A stretch of 64,000 bases of DNA, from the NCBI GenBank assembly GCA_963931165.1, contig OZ006985.1, positions 1,736,001-1,800,000 of the forward strand. Reading direction: 5' to 3'. Below, piece after piece: positions 50,700 to 58,767 of this stretch (its first letter is position 1; each line of letters starts with the position of its first letter). Origin of the DNA: Ornithoclostridium sp944380285. GTDB taxonomy: Bacteria; Bacillota; Clostridia; Christensenellales; UBA3700. A program made the translations under genes and the position numbers. The notes below the pieces were generated by a model, which ran no database searches, had not been told where the DNA came from, and was given only the letters and a program-made list of their open reading frames with translations.

Positions 50700-51488
50700 T
50701 CACTTTTTGTCGTCGTTCTTGTTGTCGTTCTTGTCGGCTTTGATCTCCAACGCGGGCTTGTCCCCGACGTTCAAAGGGGATACGACCGACGCCCCGAGTT
50801 GGCTTTCTATGTCTTTGCGCGCGTTCTTCGCCACATTGCCGCCGCGGCGCGCGACGTCTCTGTTTTGATCAAAGTTTTCGGGCTGTTCCTGCCTTGAGAT
50901 CGCCGTCGTCGTGACTTCCGCAAGCATATTCAAAACGAGCTCGATGTTGGTCATATTGTCGCGCAAATTCTCTTTCCGCAAGCCCTTGAACTCTTTGTAT
51001 TCCTGCACTGTCATCCCGCTCCACGCGCGAGTCATCTCGTTGGTCAAAATCGCATAATCGCGGCTGCTGTCGATCCCGCGCGCCTTCCATTCGTCGGTCA
51101 ACTCCTTTCTCATCTCGATCGTCTGCAAGCGTTGGTTGATCCACCCTTCGGTATATCCCTTTGCCCTGTAAAATTCAGCTCCGCGCAAGATCGCCTTTTC
51201 CGGGTCGGCGATCTCGTCCAATCGTTCGCTCCCTACCTGCGCCAACCACATTTTGAACGGTTCAGCCTTTGGCGACGGAACGGATTGCACAAGCCGCAAA
51301 ACGCCTTTGGTGTCAAGGCAGTCCGTAAGGCGCATTTTGCCGTCGTCGGCGCGCATTTTCAACCGGTTACAATTTGTAACAGTTTCATTTCCCTCTGCGC
51401 AAAATACGCTCGCCTCAACTGCGAGTACCGACAAAAATGCCGACAGCATATTTGCTGTCGGCAATTTGTCGGTGCGATACCCTACCAC
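50700..51488 (-). pseudogene. 5'-truncated BRO-family / DinD-like antirepressor protein
   Basis: From about residue 38 onward the translation is the well-conserved C-terminal part of the BRO/DinD-like family (LVQSVPSPKAEPFKMWLAQ, GYTEGWINQRLQTIEMRKEL, AILTNEMTRAWSGMTVQEY, LRKENLRDNMTNIELVLNML), ending in a K/D/N-rich tail. The BRO-N DNA-binding half is missing. The first 30 codons instead run through a terminator hairpin (51433-51462), so the open frame start is not a natural gene start. Probably a decayed phage-type or DNA-damage-inducible gene. Confidence 0.8.
51433..51462 (-). terminator. Terminator hairpin inside the truncated BRO open frame
   Basis: Perfect 10-bp stem GCCGACAGCA/TGCTGTCGGC with 4-base loop and five T on the minus strand. 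Confidence 0.8.
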
Positions 51489-51839
51489 TTATAAAAAATT
51501 TGACCGAACAGAATGGTGCAGATTCGCCCGTCGCTGTCAATCATTGAACCCCGTAAACCGCCGATTATCATCACCGACGCTCCAAGCTCAAACTTGGACC
51601 GCACCGCGCGCATGTGAGCAAGGTAGAGGCGGCAGAGTTGAGTATCATATCGTTATCCGCACACCAAAAGTCAAAACGAAAAGTCGCATTTTGTCGACAA
51701 GGTTGCGCTTCCTGTCGCGCGGAACCGCGCTTCCCGCGCGACTTGATTATGCCCTCGTCGAATGACCGCGCTCTTCGACGAGGGCACTTTGCACGACCGC
51801 GAGCGGTGAGCGAGCGCTTGTCGTGTCGGAGGGGGAGTA
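51489..51839. other. Intergenic region with a 13-bp hairpin
   Basis: No convincing gene. A perfect 13-bp stem TGCCCTCGTCGAA/TTCGACGAGGGCA (51750-51762, 51774-51786) stands in the middle. A short open minus-strand stretch ending LFGQIFYKW before 51489 might be the tail of a lost gene served by the 51433-51462 terminator. Confidence 0.45.
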
Positions 51840-51943
51840 TTGAAGGGGGAACCATTTCGCCGCTCATATGAAAATACCGCCTGCAAGCAAAACGCTTGCA
51901 GGCGGTATTGATTTGAGCGATAAGCGAAATGGTGCCCCCTCAA
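51840..51943. repeat. Nested 104-bp hairpin element
   Basis: Inner perfect 16-bp stem AATACCGCCTGCAAGC/GCTTGCAGGCGGTATT with 5-base loop (51873-51909), flanked by imperfect outer arms (51840-51869 and 51911-51943) sharing GGGGG-ACCATTTCGC. The right end overlaps the stop codon of the next gene. The inner stem with TATTTTC would terminate it; the outer arms resemble a MITE/REP-type element. Confidence 0.8.
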
Positions 51944-52272
51944 ATAAGGACGTTGCCAAGGATGGCAAGCACCAAGAACACCGCCAACAACACATAGATG
52001 ATGAGTTTCACCCATTGCTTCTTGCCGCGCGCATACATCAACGTCGGGAAGCCGAGCGCTATGACGACGCAGATGTCCTTGATCGTGGTCAGGACGGTGC
52101 CGACCGTGCCGAGCGAGCCGTCGACGGCGTTGACGATGAGGTTGACGACATAGACGACGACGGAGACGCAGATCGCGATGCACGCGAGCAGATTGATGAC
52201 GTTGCCGGTGCTGACGACGCTGCCGCGCTTGCCGGTGGAATTGGATTGCTTCTTGTTGGAATTGTTTGCCAT
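51940..52272 (-). CDS. Small three-helix membrane protein
   Basis: 110 residues from ATG 52272 (GGAGGT before it). A polar Asn/Ser/Lys-rich N-terminus (1-22) is followed by hydrophobic segments at about 24-47, 60-78 and 87-108. Family not recognised; the shape recalls holin-like or DUF proteins without diagnostic motifs. It follows gapA by 58 bases with a terminator in the gap, so it may be expressed by readthrough from gapA. Confidence 0.75.
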   Translation of the reverse strand: MANNSNKKQSNSTGKRGSVVSTGNVINLLACIAICVSVVVYVVNLIVNAVDGSLGTVGTVLTTIKDICVVIALGFPTLMYARGKKQWVKLIIYVLLAVFLVLAILGNVLI

Positions 52273-52291
52273 GATAGACCTCCAAAAAAAC

Positions 52292-52318
52292 GACAAAAGC
52301 CCCGCCGCGAGGCGAGGC
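52292..52318 (-). terminator. Terminator of gapA
   Basis: GCCTCGCC/GGCGGGGC stem (one G-U pair) followed on the minus strand by TTTTG. Confidence 0.7.
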
Positions 52319-52330
52319 TTGAGCGCGTTG

Positions 52331-53392
52331 TTACTTCAATTCGGAGAAGTACTTGATCGTCCTGACCATTTGGCTGGTGTAGGAGTTCTCGTTGTCGTAC
52401 CAAGAGACGACCTGGACTTGGTAGGTGTCGTCGTCGATCTTGCTGACCATGGTTTGGGTCGCGTCGAACAGCGAGCCGTACTTCATGCCGATGACGTCGG
52501 AAGAGACGATCTCGTCGGTGTTGTAGCCGAAGGACTCGGTCGCCTCGGACTTCATAGCCTCGTTGATGCCCTCTTTGGTGACATCCTTGCCCTTGACGAC
52601 GGCGACGAGGATGGTGGTGGAACCGGTCGCGGTCGGGACGCGCTGAGCGGAGCCGATCAGCTTGCCGTTGAGCTCGGGGATGACCAGACCGATCGCCTTA
52701 GCGGCGCCGGTGCTGTTGGGAACGATGTTCTGCGCGCCGGCTCTGGACCTTCTGAGGTCGCCCTTGCGCTGCGGACCGTCGAGGATCATCTGGTCGCCGG
52801 TGTAGGCGTGGACGGTGGTCATGATGCCGCTGACGACGGGAGCGTAGTCGTTGAGAGCCTTAGCCATCGGAGCGAGGCAGTTGGTGGTGCAGGACGCAGC
52901 GGAGATGATGGTGTCCTCCGGCTTGAGCGTCTTGTGGTTGACGTTGTAGACGATGGTGGGAAGATCGTTGCCCGCGGGAGCGGAGATGACGACCTTGCGC
53001 GCGCCGGCGTCGATGTGAGCCTGCGCCTTCGCCTTGCTGGTGTAGAAGCCGGTGCACTCGAGCACGACGTCGACCTTGAGCTCCTTCCACGGGAGGTCGG
53101 AAGCCTTGGGCATAGCGTAGATGGTGATCTCCTTGCCGTCGACGGTGATGCTGCCGGGGGTGACGACGGTCTTGCCGTCCTCAGCCATGACGGCGTCCTT
53201 GTAGGTCACCTCGTGACCCATAGCGACGTAGTTGCCCTGCATGGTGTCGTACTTGAGAAGATGAGCGAGCATCTTGGGGCTGGTGAGGTCGTTGATAGCG
53301 ACGACTTCGTAACCTTCGGCGCCGAACATCTGTCTGAACGCAAGTCTGCCGATGCGGCCGAAGCCGTTGATAGCTACTCTGACATTTGCCAT
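52331..53392 (-). CDS. gapA: Glyceraldehyde-3-phosphate dehydrogenase
   Basis: 353 residues. NAD-binding INGFGRIGRLAFRQMF at 8-23, catalytic SAASCTTNCLAP near 155 (nucleophile Cys), general-base His in TVHAYTGDQ near 182, phosphate-binding NSTGAAKAIG and C-terminal WYDNENSYTSQMVRTI. Asp in AINDLTS near 35 points to NAD use. Central glycolytic enzyme. GGAGG precedes the ATG. Confidence 0.97.
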   Translation of the reverse strand: MANVRVAINGFGRIGRLAFRQMFGAEGYEVVAINDLTSPKMLAHLLKYDTMQGNYVAMGHEVTYKDAVMAEDGKTVVTPGSITVDGKEITIYAMPKASDLPWKELKVDVVLECTGFYTSKAKAQAHIDAGARKVVISAPAGNDLPTIVYNVNHKTLKPEDTIISAASCTTNCLAPMAKALNDYAPVVSGIMTTVHAYTGDQMILDGPQRKGDLRRSRAGAQNIVPNSTGAAKAIGLVIPELNGKLIGSAQRVPTATGSTTILVAVVKGKDVTKEGINEAMKSEATESFGYNTDEIVSSDVIGMKYGSLFDATQTMVSKIDDDTYQVQVVSWYDNENSYTSQMVRTIKYFSELK

Positions 53393-53446
53393 AATATATA
53401 GTCCTCCAAAAATAATTCCGTATTGTCCCTTTTCGGGTTCGCAATA

Positions 53447-53475
53447 ATTTTAACAATTATCGCGCAATTTTGCAA
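53447..53475 (-). promoter_or_regulatory. Promoter of gapA
   Basis: TTGCAA (53470-53475), 17 bases, TAAAAT (53447-53452). Confidence 0.6.
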
Positions 53476-53515
53476 CCGATTTATACCAATTTTTTGCCTT
53501 TTGCGCCGTTTGCGA

Positions 53516-55201
53516 TCAACGAGACGCGTTGCCGCGGACGGTGTCGATCCAATTGCGGTTGCCCGCGTCGATCGCCGCCTGTATCGCGTCCGCAAGCGCG
53601 CTGTTGGTGTCGCGGACGACGACCTGAACGCCCTGATCGCCCGAAATGCCCGTCTCGTCAAAGGTCTTTTCGTCGATCGCGCAATCGGAGTTGCCGATGA
53701 AGATGTTGAGGTAGTTGCCCTCCGGCTCGCAGTCCTTGAAGCAATACTCGCCGATGATCTCGACGGTGTCGGGGATGTTGATCATGCCCTTGACGCCGGC
53801 GAGCGCATAGGGACGAAGCTCGACGATGTCGCCCTCGATCGCCGCGTCCATCAAGAAGTAGAAGGACAGGAAGTTGCTCTCGTCATGCTCGCCCGTCATG
53901 CCGGACTTGTTGTTGCAGTCCTCGGGATCGAACGCGCCGATGTAGGCATAGACGACCTCGCCGGTCGAATCGGTCAGGATGTAGTGCGCCCTGTTGACGG
54001 GCTCGCTGCCGCCGAAGTAGGTGTACGAGGTCAATTGCACGAATTGATAGCCGGACGCCTCGCAGAGGAACTTGTTCTCGATCGAGCCGGTCACCTCGGA
54101 CGCGACTCCGCCCGCAAAGGCGCCGTCGCCGATGCTCTCGATCTGCGCTCCGATCGTAAAGCCCGCCAATCTGTCGCAGCCGTAGAAGGTCAAGTCGGAG
54201 ATCTTGGTGACGCTGTCGGGCAGCATGTTGGAGTTTGCCTCGGTCGGTTTGACTGTCGCGAGACGCTCGCAATTCATGAACGCGCCGCTGCCGATCGCCT
54301 CGAGGTCGCGGGTGCCGTCCTCTCTCGCCGCAAACTCGACGGTCGCCAAACGGGTGCAGCCGCTGAACGCATATGCGGACACGGTGACCACGCCCGCGGG
54401 GACGGTGATGGAGCTGAACGACGAGCTGTCGTTGTTCTCAAAAGAATAGGCGCCGATATATTTGAGGCTGTCGGGAAGCGTGACCTTGCCGAGGTTGTTG
54501 TCGCGGAACGCGCCCTCCCCTATCTTCTCGACGGTGCTGCCCTCGGCGAAAGTGAGGGAACTGATGCTGTCGCAATTGTCGAACATGCCGTCGGGGATGT
54601 CCTTGAGACCGGTGCCGATCGTGACCGAAGTGAGATCGCCGCAGTCCTTGAACGCGTCTTCGCCGACCTCGGTGAGCGTGTCGGGGAGCACGAATTGCTT
54701 CTCTCCGCTCGCGCCGCTGGTTTCAAGATTGGAACAGCCCTCGAACGCGCTCGCGCCGATCTTTTCGAGCGAAGACGGCAGCTTGACTCGCACAAGCCCC
54801 GTGCAATCGGAGAACGCGCGCTCGGGGATCTCCTTCAACGAGTCGGGCAGGCTGACGTAGGTCAACTTGGTGTTGTCCTCGAACACGCCTTCTTCGAGCT
54901 CGATCATCGTGATGTCCTCGCTGAAGATCACCTCGGTGACCGAAGTGTTGTCGAGGAAGCCCTCTTCGATGAGCGCGACGCGCCTGCCCGCAATGCGCGC
55001 AGGTATGGTCAATGCGGTGTCTTCGCCCTCATAGGCGGAAATGGTCGCGGTGTTGCCGCTTACGGAATAGACAAACCCGTCGCTGCGTCTCTCGCCGTCC
55101 GACGAAGCGTAGGCGTCGATGAAATAGCCGCCGACCGCTACGAGCACGATCGCAAGCGCGGCTATCACGCAGATCAGGGCGATGTTCTGTCTTTTTGTCA
55201 T
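53516..55201 (-). CDS. Leucine-rich repeat (BspA/LRR_5) membrane-anchored protein
   Basis: 561 residues from ATG 55201, with AAAGGAA before it. An N-terminal membrane helix (8-28) acts as signal anchor. Residues 75 to about 300 are tandem LRR_5 units of the form F-x(2)-C/N-x(2)-L-x(2)-V-x-L-P-x-S-L-x-x-I (for example AFSDCTGLVRVKLPSSLEKI). Further repeats run to about 540 with a Trp-rich end. BspA-type repeats serve as surface adhesins or scaffolds in gut bacteria. Monocistronic with its own promoter. Confidence 0.9.
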   Translation of the reverse strand: MTKRQNIALICVIAALAIVLVAVGGYFIDAYASSDGERRSDGFVYSVSGNTATISAYEGEDTALTIPARIAGRRVALIEEGFLDNTSVTEVIFSEDITMIELEEGVFEDNTKLTYVSLPDSLKEIPERAFSDCTGLVRVKLPSSLEKIGASAFEGCSNLETSGASGEKQFVLPDTLTEVGEDAFKDCGDLTSVTIGTGLKDIPDGMFDNCDSISSLTFAEGSTVEKIGEGAFRDNNLGKVTLPDSLKYIGAYSFENNDSSSFSSITVPAGVVTVSAYAFSGCTRLATVEFAAREDGTRDLEAIGSGAFMNCERLATVKPTEANSNMLPDSVTKISDLTFYGCDRLAGFTIGAQIESIGDGAFAGGVASEVTGSIENKFLCEASGYQFVQLTSYTYFGGSEPVNRAHYILTDSTGEVVYAYIGAFDPEDCNNKSGMTGEHDESNFLSFYFLMDAAIEGDIVELRPYALAGVKGMINIPDTVEIIGEYCFKDCEPEGNYLNIFIGNSDCAIDEKTFDETGISGDQGVQVVVRDTNSALADAIQAAIDAGNRNWIDTVRGNASR

Positions 55202-55257
55202 AAAAAATTCCTTTGTCCGTTTTGCCGCGCGGCTCAAAACCTTTCGCGGCGTTTACT

Positions 55258-55286
55258 ATTATAACACACGGACGCGCATATTACAA
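55258..55286 (-). promoter_or_regulatory. Promoter of the LRR protein gene
   Basis: TTGTAA (55281-55286), 17 bases, TATAAT (55258-55263). Confidence 0.75.
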
Positions 55287-55314
55287 TAAAATTTCGCGCT
55301 TTTCGCGAGATCGC

Positions 55315-56916
55315 TCATTTTGTCCTTCCGCCGGAGCAAAGATATGAAGCGACGGCGGCGGCGGCTTTGATGCCGTCGACCGCGGACGAAGTGATCCCGC
55401 CCGCATATCCCGCGCCCTCTCCGCACGGCATCAAACCCTTGATCGAGCTGTGAAAACCGTCGTCGCGCGCGATCCTGACGGGCGAGGACGACCTCGTCTC
55501 GGGACCGGTCAGGATCGCGGACGGGCTGTCGAAACCCTTGATCCTGCGCCCGAACACCGGCAAAGCCGCGGCTATGCCGTCCGTCACAAAGCGCGGCAGC
55601 GCGTCGCGAAGGTCGCAAAAGGTCACCCCTCGCGGATAGGTGGGCTTGACGTCCCCGGGCGCGTTCGCTCCGCCGCCGAGCAGCGCGCCGACCGTCATCC
55701 CGACCGCGCGGTATCCGCCGCCCGCGGCGAACGCCTTCCTCTCCAAGTCGCGCTGAAAGCGCATCCCGGCGAGCGCGTCGTCCGCCCCGAAATCGTCCTG
55801 TCTCACGCCGACCAGCAGCGCGCTGTTGGCGTTGGCTCCGTCGCGGCGGCTCAAACTCATGCCGTTTGTGACGACGCCGCCCTCTTCGGACGCCGCGGCG
55901 ACGACGTAGCCGCCCGGGCACATGCAAAAGGTGTAGCACCCCCTGCCGTCGTCCGTCTTGCACGACAGCTTGTAGTCCGCCGCCGGCAGCCTGCCGCGCG
56001 CCCTGCCGTATTGCGCGAGGTCGATGTCGCTTTGCAAATGCTCTATCCTCACGCCGACAGCGAACGGTTTTTGTTCGATCAGCGTCTTGCCGTCCAGATA
56101 TTCGAACACGTCGCGCGCGCTGTGCCCGACTGCGAGCACGCACACGTCCGTATCGATCGTATATTCGCCGCCCTCGCCTGTGACGCGCACCGCTTTGAGC
56201 GCTCCGCCGCCCGTCTCGACGGCGACGAACTTGGAGTTGAACCTCACCTCTCCGCCCAGCCTCTCGATCTCGCGGCGCATGCCGGCGACGACGTCGACCA
56301 GCCTGTCCGTACCGATGTGCGGCTTGGCGTCGACGGTCAGCTCCTCTCCTCCGCCCATGTCGGCGAACGTCCTCAGCACGGTCGCGATCAGCGTGTCCGA
56401 GATGCCTGTCGCGAGCTTGCCGTCCGAAAAAGTGCCCGCGCCGCCCTCGCCGAACTGCACGTTGCTTTCGGGGTCGAGCGCGCCGCCCTCGGCGAACGCC
56501 TTGACCTTGGCGAGCCGCTTCTCCACGCTGTCGCCGCGCTCGAGCACTATCGGCTTGAACCCGGCGTACGCGAGCGTGAGCGCGCAAAACAGCCCCGCAG
56601 GTCCGCTGCCCACCACGACGGGGCGCAAAAACTCCTTGGGCGGCGTCATATCGCGCGCGATCTCGCGCAAAGTCTTCGTCCTTTTGTGTTCGGGCAAGCC
56701 GCGCTTTTTCGCCCTCTTTTCGTCGCTCGGCGACAGCGTCGCGCCGATCGTCGCGACATATTTGAGATCGGGTTTGCGGCGGCAATCGAGGGACAATTTG
56801 AGCAATTCGACGCCCTTGATGTCGGACGGTTTGAGGTGCAGCGCCTCCGCCGCCCTGCGCGCGAGCAACGCGTCGTCAAAGTCGAGGGGCAGCGTCACGC
56901 CGCTCAGCGCGATCAT
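55315..56916 (-). CDS. FAD-dependent dehydrogenase, COG2509 type
   Basis: 533 residues from ATG 56916, overlapping the previous stop (ATGA). An N-terminal 80-residue domain of this family (LKPSDIKGVELLKLSLDCRR) precedes the dinucleotide motif PVVVGSGPAGLFCALTLAYAG near 100, GEGGAGTFSDGKLATG, PHIGTD, SARDVF and CMCPGGYV, and the C-terminal FAD motif LMPCGEGAGYAGGI. Uncharacterised flavoprotein, cytoplasmic. Partner of the HI0933-like protein upstream. Confidence 0.9.
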   Translation of the reverse strand: MIALSGVTLPLDFDDALLARRAAEALHLKPSDIKGVELLKLSLDCRRKPDLKYVATIGATLSPSDEKRAKKRGLPEHKRTKTLREIARDMTPPKEFLRPVVVGSGPAGLFCALTLAYAGFKPIVLERGDSVEKRLAKVKAFAEGGALDPESNVQFGEGGAGTFSDGKLATGISDTLIATVLRTFADMGGGEELTVDAKPHIGTDRLVDVVAGMRREIERLGGEVRFNSKFVAVETGGGALKAVRVTGEGGEYTIDTDVCVLAVGHSARDVFEYLDGKTLIEQKPFAVGVRIEHLQSDIDLAQYGRARGRLPAADYKLSCKTDDGRGCYTFCMCPGGYVVAAASEEGGVVTNGMSLSRRDGANANSALLVGVRQDDFGADDALAGMRFQRDLERKAFAAGGGYRAVGMTVGALLGGGANAPGDVKPTYPRGVTFCDLRDALPRFVTDGIAAALPVFGRRIKGFDSPSAILTGPETRSSSPVRIARDDGFHSSIKGLMPCGEGAGYAGGITSSAVDGIKAAAAVASYLCSGGRTK

Positions 56917-58121
56917 CCCTCCCCTCCTATCGACCGCGCGCACGCCGCCGCGCTCGCCCACGCCCATTGCAGGTTGTAGCCGCCGCAGTCGCCGTCCACG
57001 TCGAGCGCCTCGCCGATCGCGTAAAGTCCGCGGTCCTTCTTTGACATCATCGTCTCGGGATCGAAGCCGTTCAGGTCGAGTCCGCCGCAGACGACCTGCG
57101 CCTGTTTGAGCCTCGGCATGCCGCTCGGCTTTACGGTCGGTCTCAAAGCCGCGCACAATGCGGCGAGACAGTCGTCTTTCGACGCGTCCGCGCGTATCCC
57201 GGCGAGCGCGGCGAGTTTTTCGCCCAGCGCGCGCGGCACGAACGCGATCAACGCTCCCCTCGCGTCGCGGACGGGCGAAGCGGCGAGATATGCCTTGACC
57301 TCGTCGTCGCCGAAGTCGGGGGCAAAGTCCAATTTCAATTCGAAAGAGCGCGCTCCTCGCCTCATCAGGCGCGCATATGCGCTCGACAATTCCATCGCGA
57401 GCATGCCCGACACCGCGTCGTCGCGCATCAGCACCTCGCCGCGCCTTTTCGCGACGGGCTTGCCGTCGGCAAGGAGCGTGCCCTCGGCGTACGCCCTGAC
57501 CCCGGACGCGCCCTTGAACGCGGCGCACGGAAGGGGCGCGATCGCCGGCACGCAGTCGGTGCGCGCGATCCCGAGCGCGGTCATCAGCGACAGCGAATCG
57601 AGCCCGCTCGTAGCATTGCTGCCGCAAGCAAAGACGACGTCGGCGGCGCCGTAAACGCGCGTTTTGCCGTCCTGCGACGCGGATATCGACCAACCGCCCT
57701 CTCGCCGCTCCAAAGCTGTCACACGCGCCGAGACGCGCACCTCGCACTCGCCCAGCGCGGCTACGAACGCGTTGACGACGCAGCCGGAGTTGTTGCCGTA
57801 GGGATAGATCCTGCCGTCCGTCTCGCGCAGCGCGACGCCGAGCGACGCAAAAAACGCGCGCGTCTGCTCTGCGCCGAACGCGCCGAGCGCGGGCGCGACG
57901 AACTCGGGCGCATTGTAATGCGCGGGCGAAATGTCGGCGTTGGACGCGTTGCAGCGGCCGTTGCCTGTCGCGGCGAGCTTGGTCAGCACGCGCGCGCCGC
58001 CCTCGAACACGACCACTCTTTTGCCGCGCCTTGACAGCATGATCGCGCAAGCGCAGCCCGCCGCTCCGCCGCCGACGATCGCGACGTCAAAATTCTTTTC
58101 CGAAAGAAGTTTTTCGCTCAT
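56913..58121 (-). CDS. NAD(P)/FAD-dependent oxidoreductase, HI0933/BaiN-like
   Basis: 402 residues from ATG 58121. N-terminal FAD motif DVAIVGGGAAGCACAIMLSRRGKRV (10-34), LTKLAATGNGRCNASN near 46, a middle insert domain, and C-terminal GLYAIGEALDVDGDCGGYNLQWAWASA. The HI0933 family includes BaiN-like flavoproteins, but the substrate here is unknown. The -10 box ends 6 bases before the ATG with no ribosome site, so the mRNA is predicted to be leaderless. Coupled to the COG2509 gene. Confidence 0.9.
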   Translation of the reverse strand: MSEKLLSEKNFDVAIVGGGAAGCACAIMLSRRGKRVVVFEGGARVLTKLAATGNGRCNASNADISPAHYNAPEFVAPALGAFGAEQTRAFFASLGVALRETDGRIYPYGNNSGCVVNAFVAALGECEVRVSARVTALERREGGWSISASQDGKTRVYGAADVVFACGSNATSGLDSLSLMTALGIARTDCVPAIAPLPCAAFKGASGVRAYAEGTLLADGKPVAKRRGEVLMRDDAVSGMLAMELSSAYARLMRRGARSFELKLDFAPDFGDDEVKAYLAASPVRDARGALIAFVPRALGEKLAALAGIRADASKDDCLAALCAALRPTVKPSGMPRLKQAQVVCGGLDLNGFDPETMMSKKDRGLYAIGEALDVDGDCGGYNLQWAWASAAACARSIGGEG

Positions 58122-58127
58122 ACTCGA

Positions 58128-58156
58128 ATTATAACAAAAATCCCGTCCGCCCGCAA
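58128..58156 (-). promoter_or_regulatory. Promoter of the flavoprotein pair, leaderless configuration
   Basis: TTGCGG (58151-58156), 17 bases, TATAAT (58128-58133), 6 bases to ATG 58121. Confidence 0.7.
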
Positions 58157-58206
58157 GCGTATCGTTCAACGCCTTTTGGCGATCGGGCGCGCAAAGGCGC
58201 CACAAG

Positions 58207-58233
58207 CAAAAGGCACGCCCCGAAGGACGTGCC
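58207..58233 (-). terminator. Terminator of the MBG protein-lipoprotein operon
   Basis: GGCACGTCC/GGGCGTGCC-type stem with a 3-4-base loop (58212-58233) followed on the minus strand by TTTTG. Confidence 0.8.
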
Positions 58234-58250
58234 GATCTGTTTGACTTGCG

Positions 58251-58757
58251 TCAGGCGACCACGGTGACCGCCGCGCGGTTGCCGGAGGCGGTGGTATAGG
58301 TGATCGTGGTGCTGACCAGCGCGCCGCTCTCGCGGTTGGCGATGATGGTCAGTTTGCCTTCGACGGCGTCGCTGATGCCGAGGAAGTTGGCGGGCTGGAT
58401 GATGTTGGCGGAATAGACGGAGTTTGCGCCGTCCGCCGAGATCGAGGCGTCGGAGAAGTATCCGGCGTTGAAGTTGAGCCCGCTCGTGCCGGTCAGCTTG
58501 TCGGCGATCGGCGGCGCGGTGATGCCGGGCGCAGCGGCCTCGGTCACGACCTGCCCGTCCGTGAGTTCGTACTCATAGAGGACGGTGCCGTCCGAACCGG
58601 TGAGTGTGACGTGAATGTCCGCGCCCGCCCCGGGGACTTTTGCTGCCGCCCACAGCTCTTCGGCGGTGAGTTCGGTCACGCAGGCTGTCGCCGTCACGGC
58701 GACGACCGCCGTGAGGACGAGGACGAGGGTAAGCAAAATGCAAAGTTTCTTTTTCAT
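58251..58757 (-). CDS. Small lipoprotein downstream of the giant surface protein
   Basis: 168 residues. Signal peptide with lipobox TATAC (Cys26), then a compact beta-rich domain (ADIHVTLTGSDGTVLYEYEL, LNFNAGYFSDASIS, KLTIIANRESGALVSTTITY) with no recognised family. GAGAGGTG precedes the ATG and only 10 bases separate it from the giant gene, so they share an mRNA. It may help display or anchor the large protein, which is inference from position. Confidence 0.82.
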   Translation of the reverse strand: MKKKLCILLTLVLVLTAVVAVTATACVTELTAEELWAAAKVPGAGADIHVTLTGSDGTVLYEYELTDGQVVTEAAAPGITAPPIADKLTGTSGLNFNAGYFSDASISADGANSVYSANIIQPANFLGISDAVEGKLTIIANRESGALVSTTITYTTASGNRAAVTVVA

Positions 58758-58767
58758 ATCACACCTC

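Noticed and set aside
53428..53475. TTGTTAAAATTATTGCGAA near the gapA promoter as a Rex site
   Set aside because: The right half does not match TTCACAA or TTAACAA and spacing is off.
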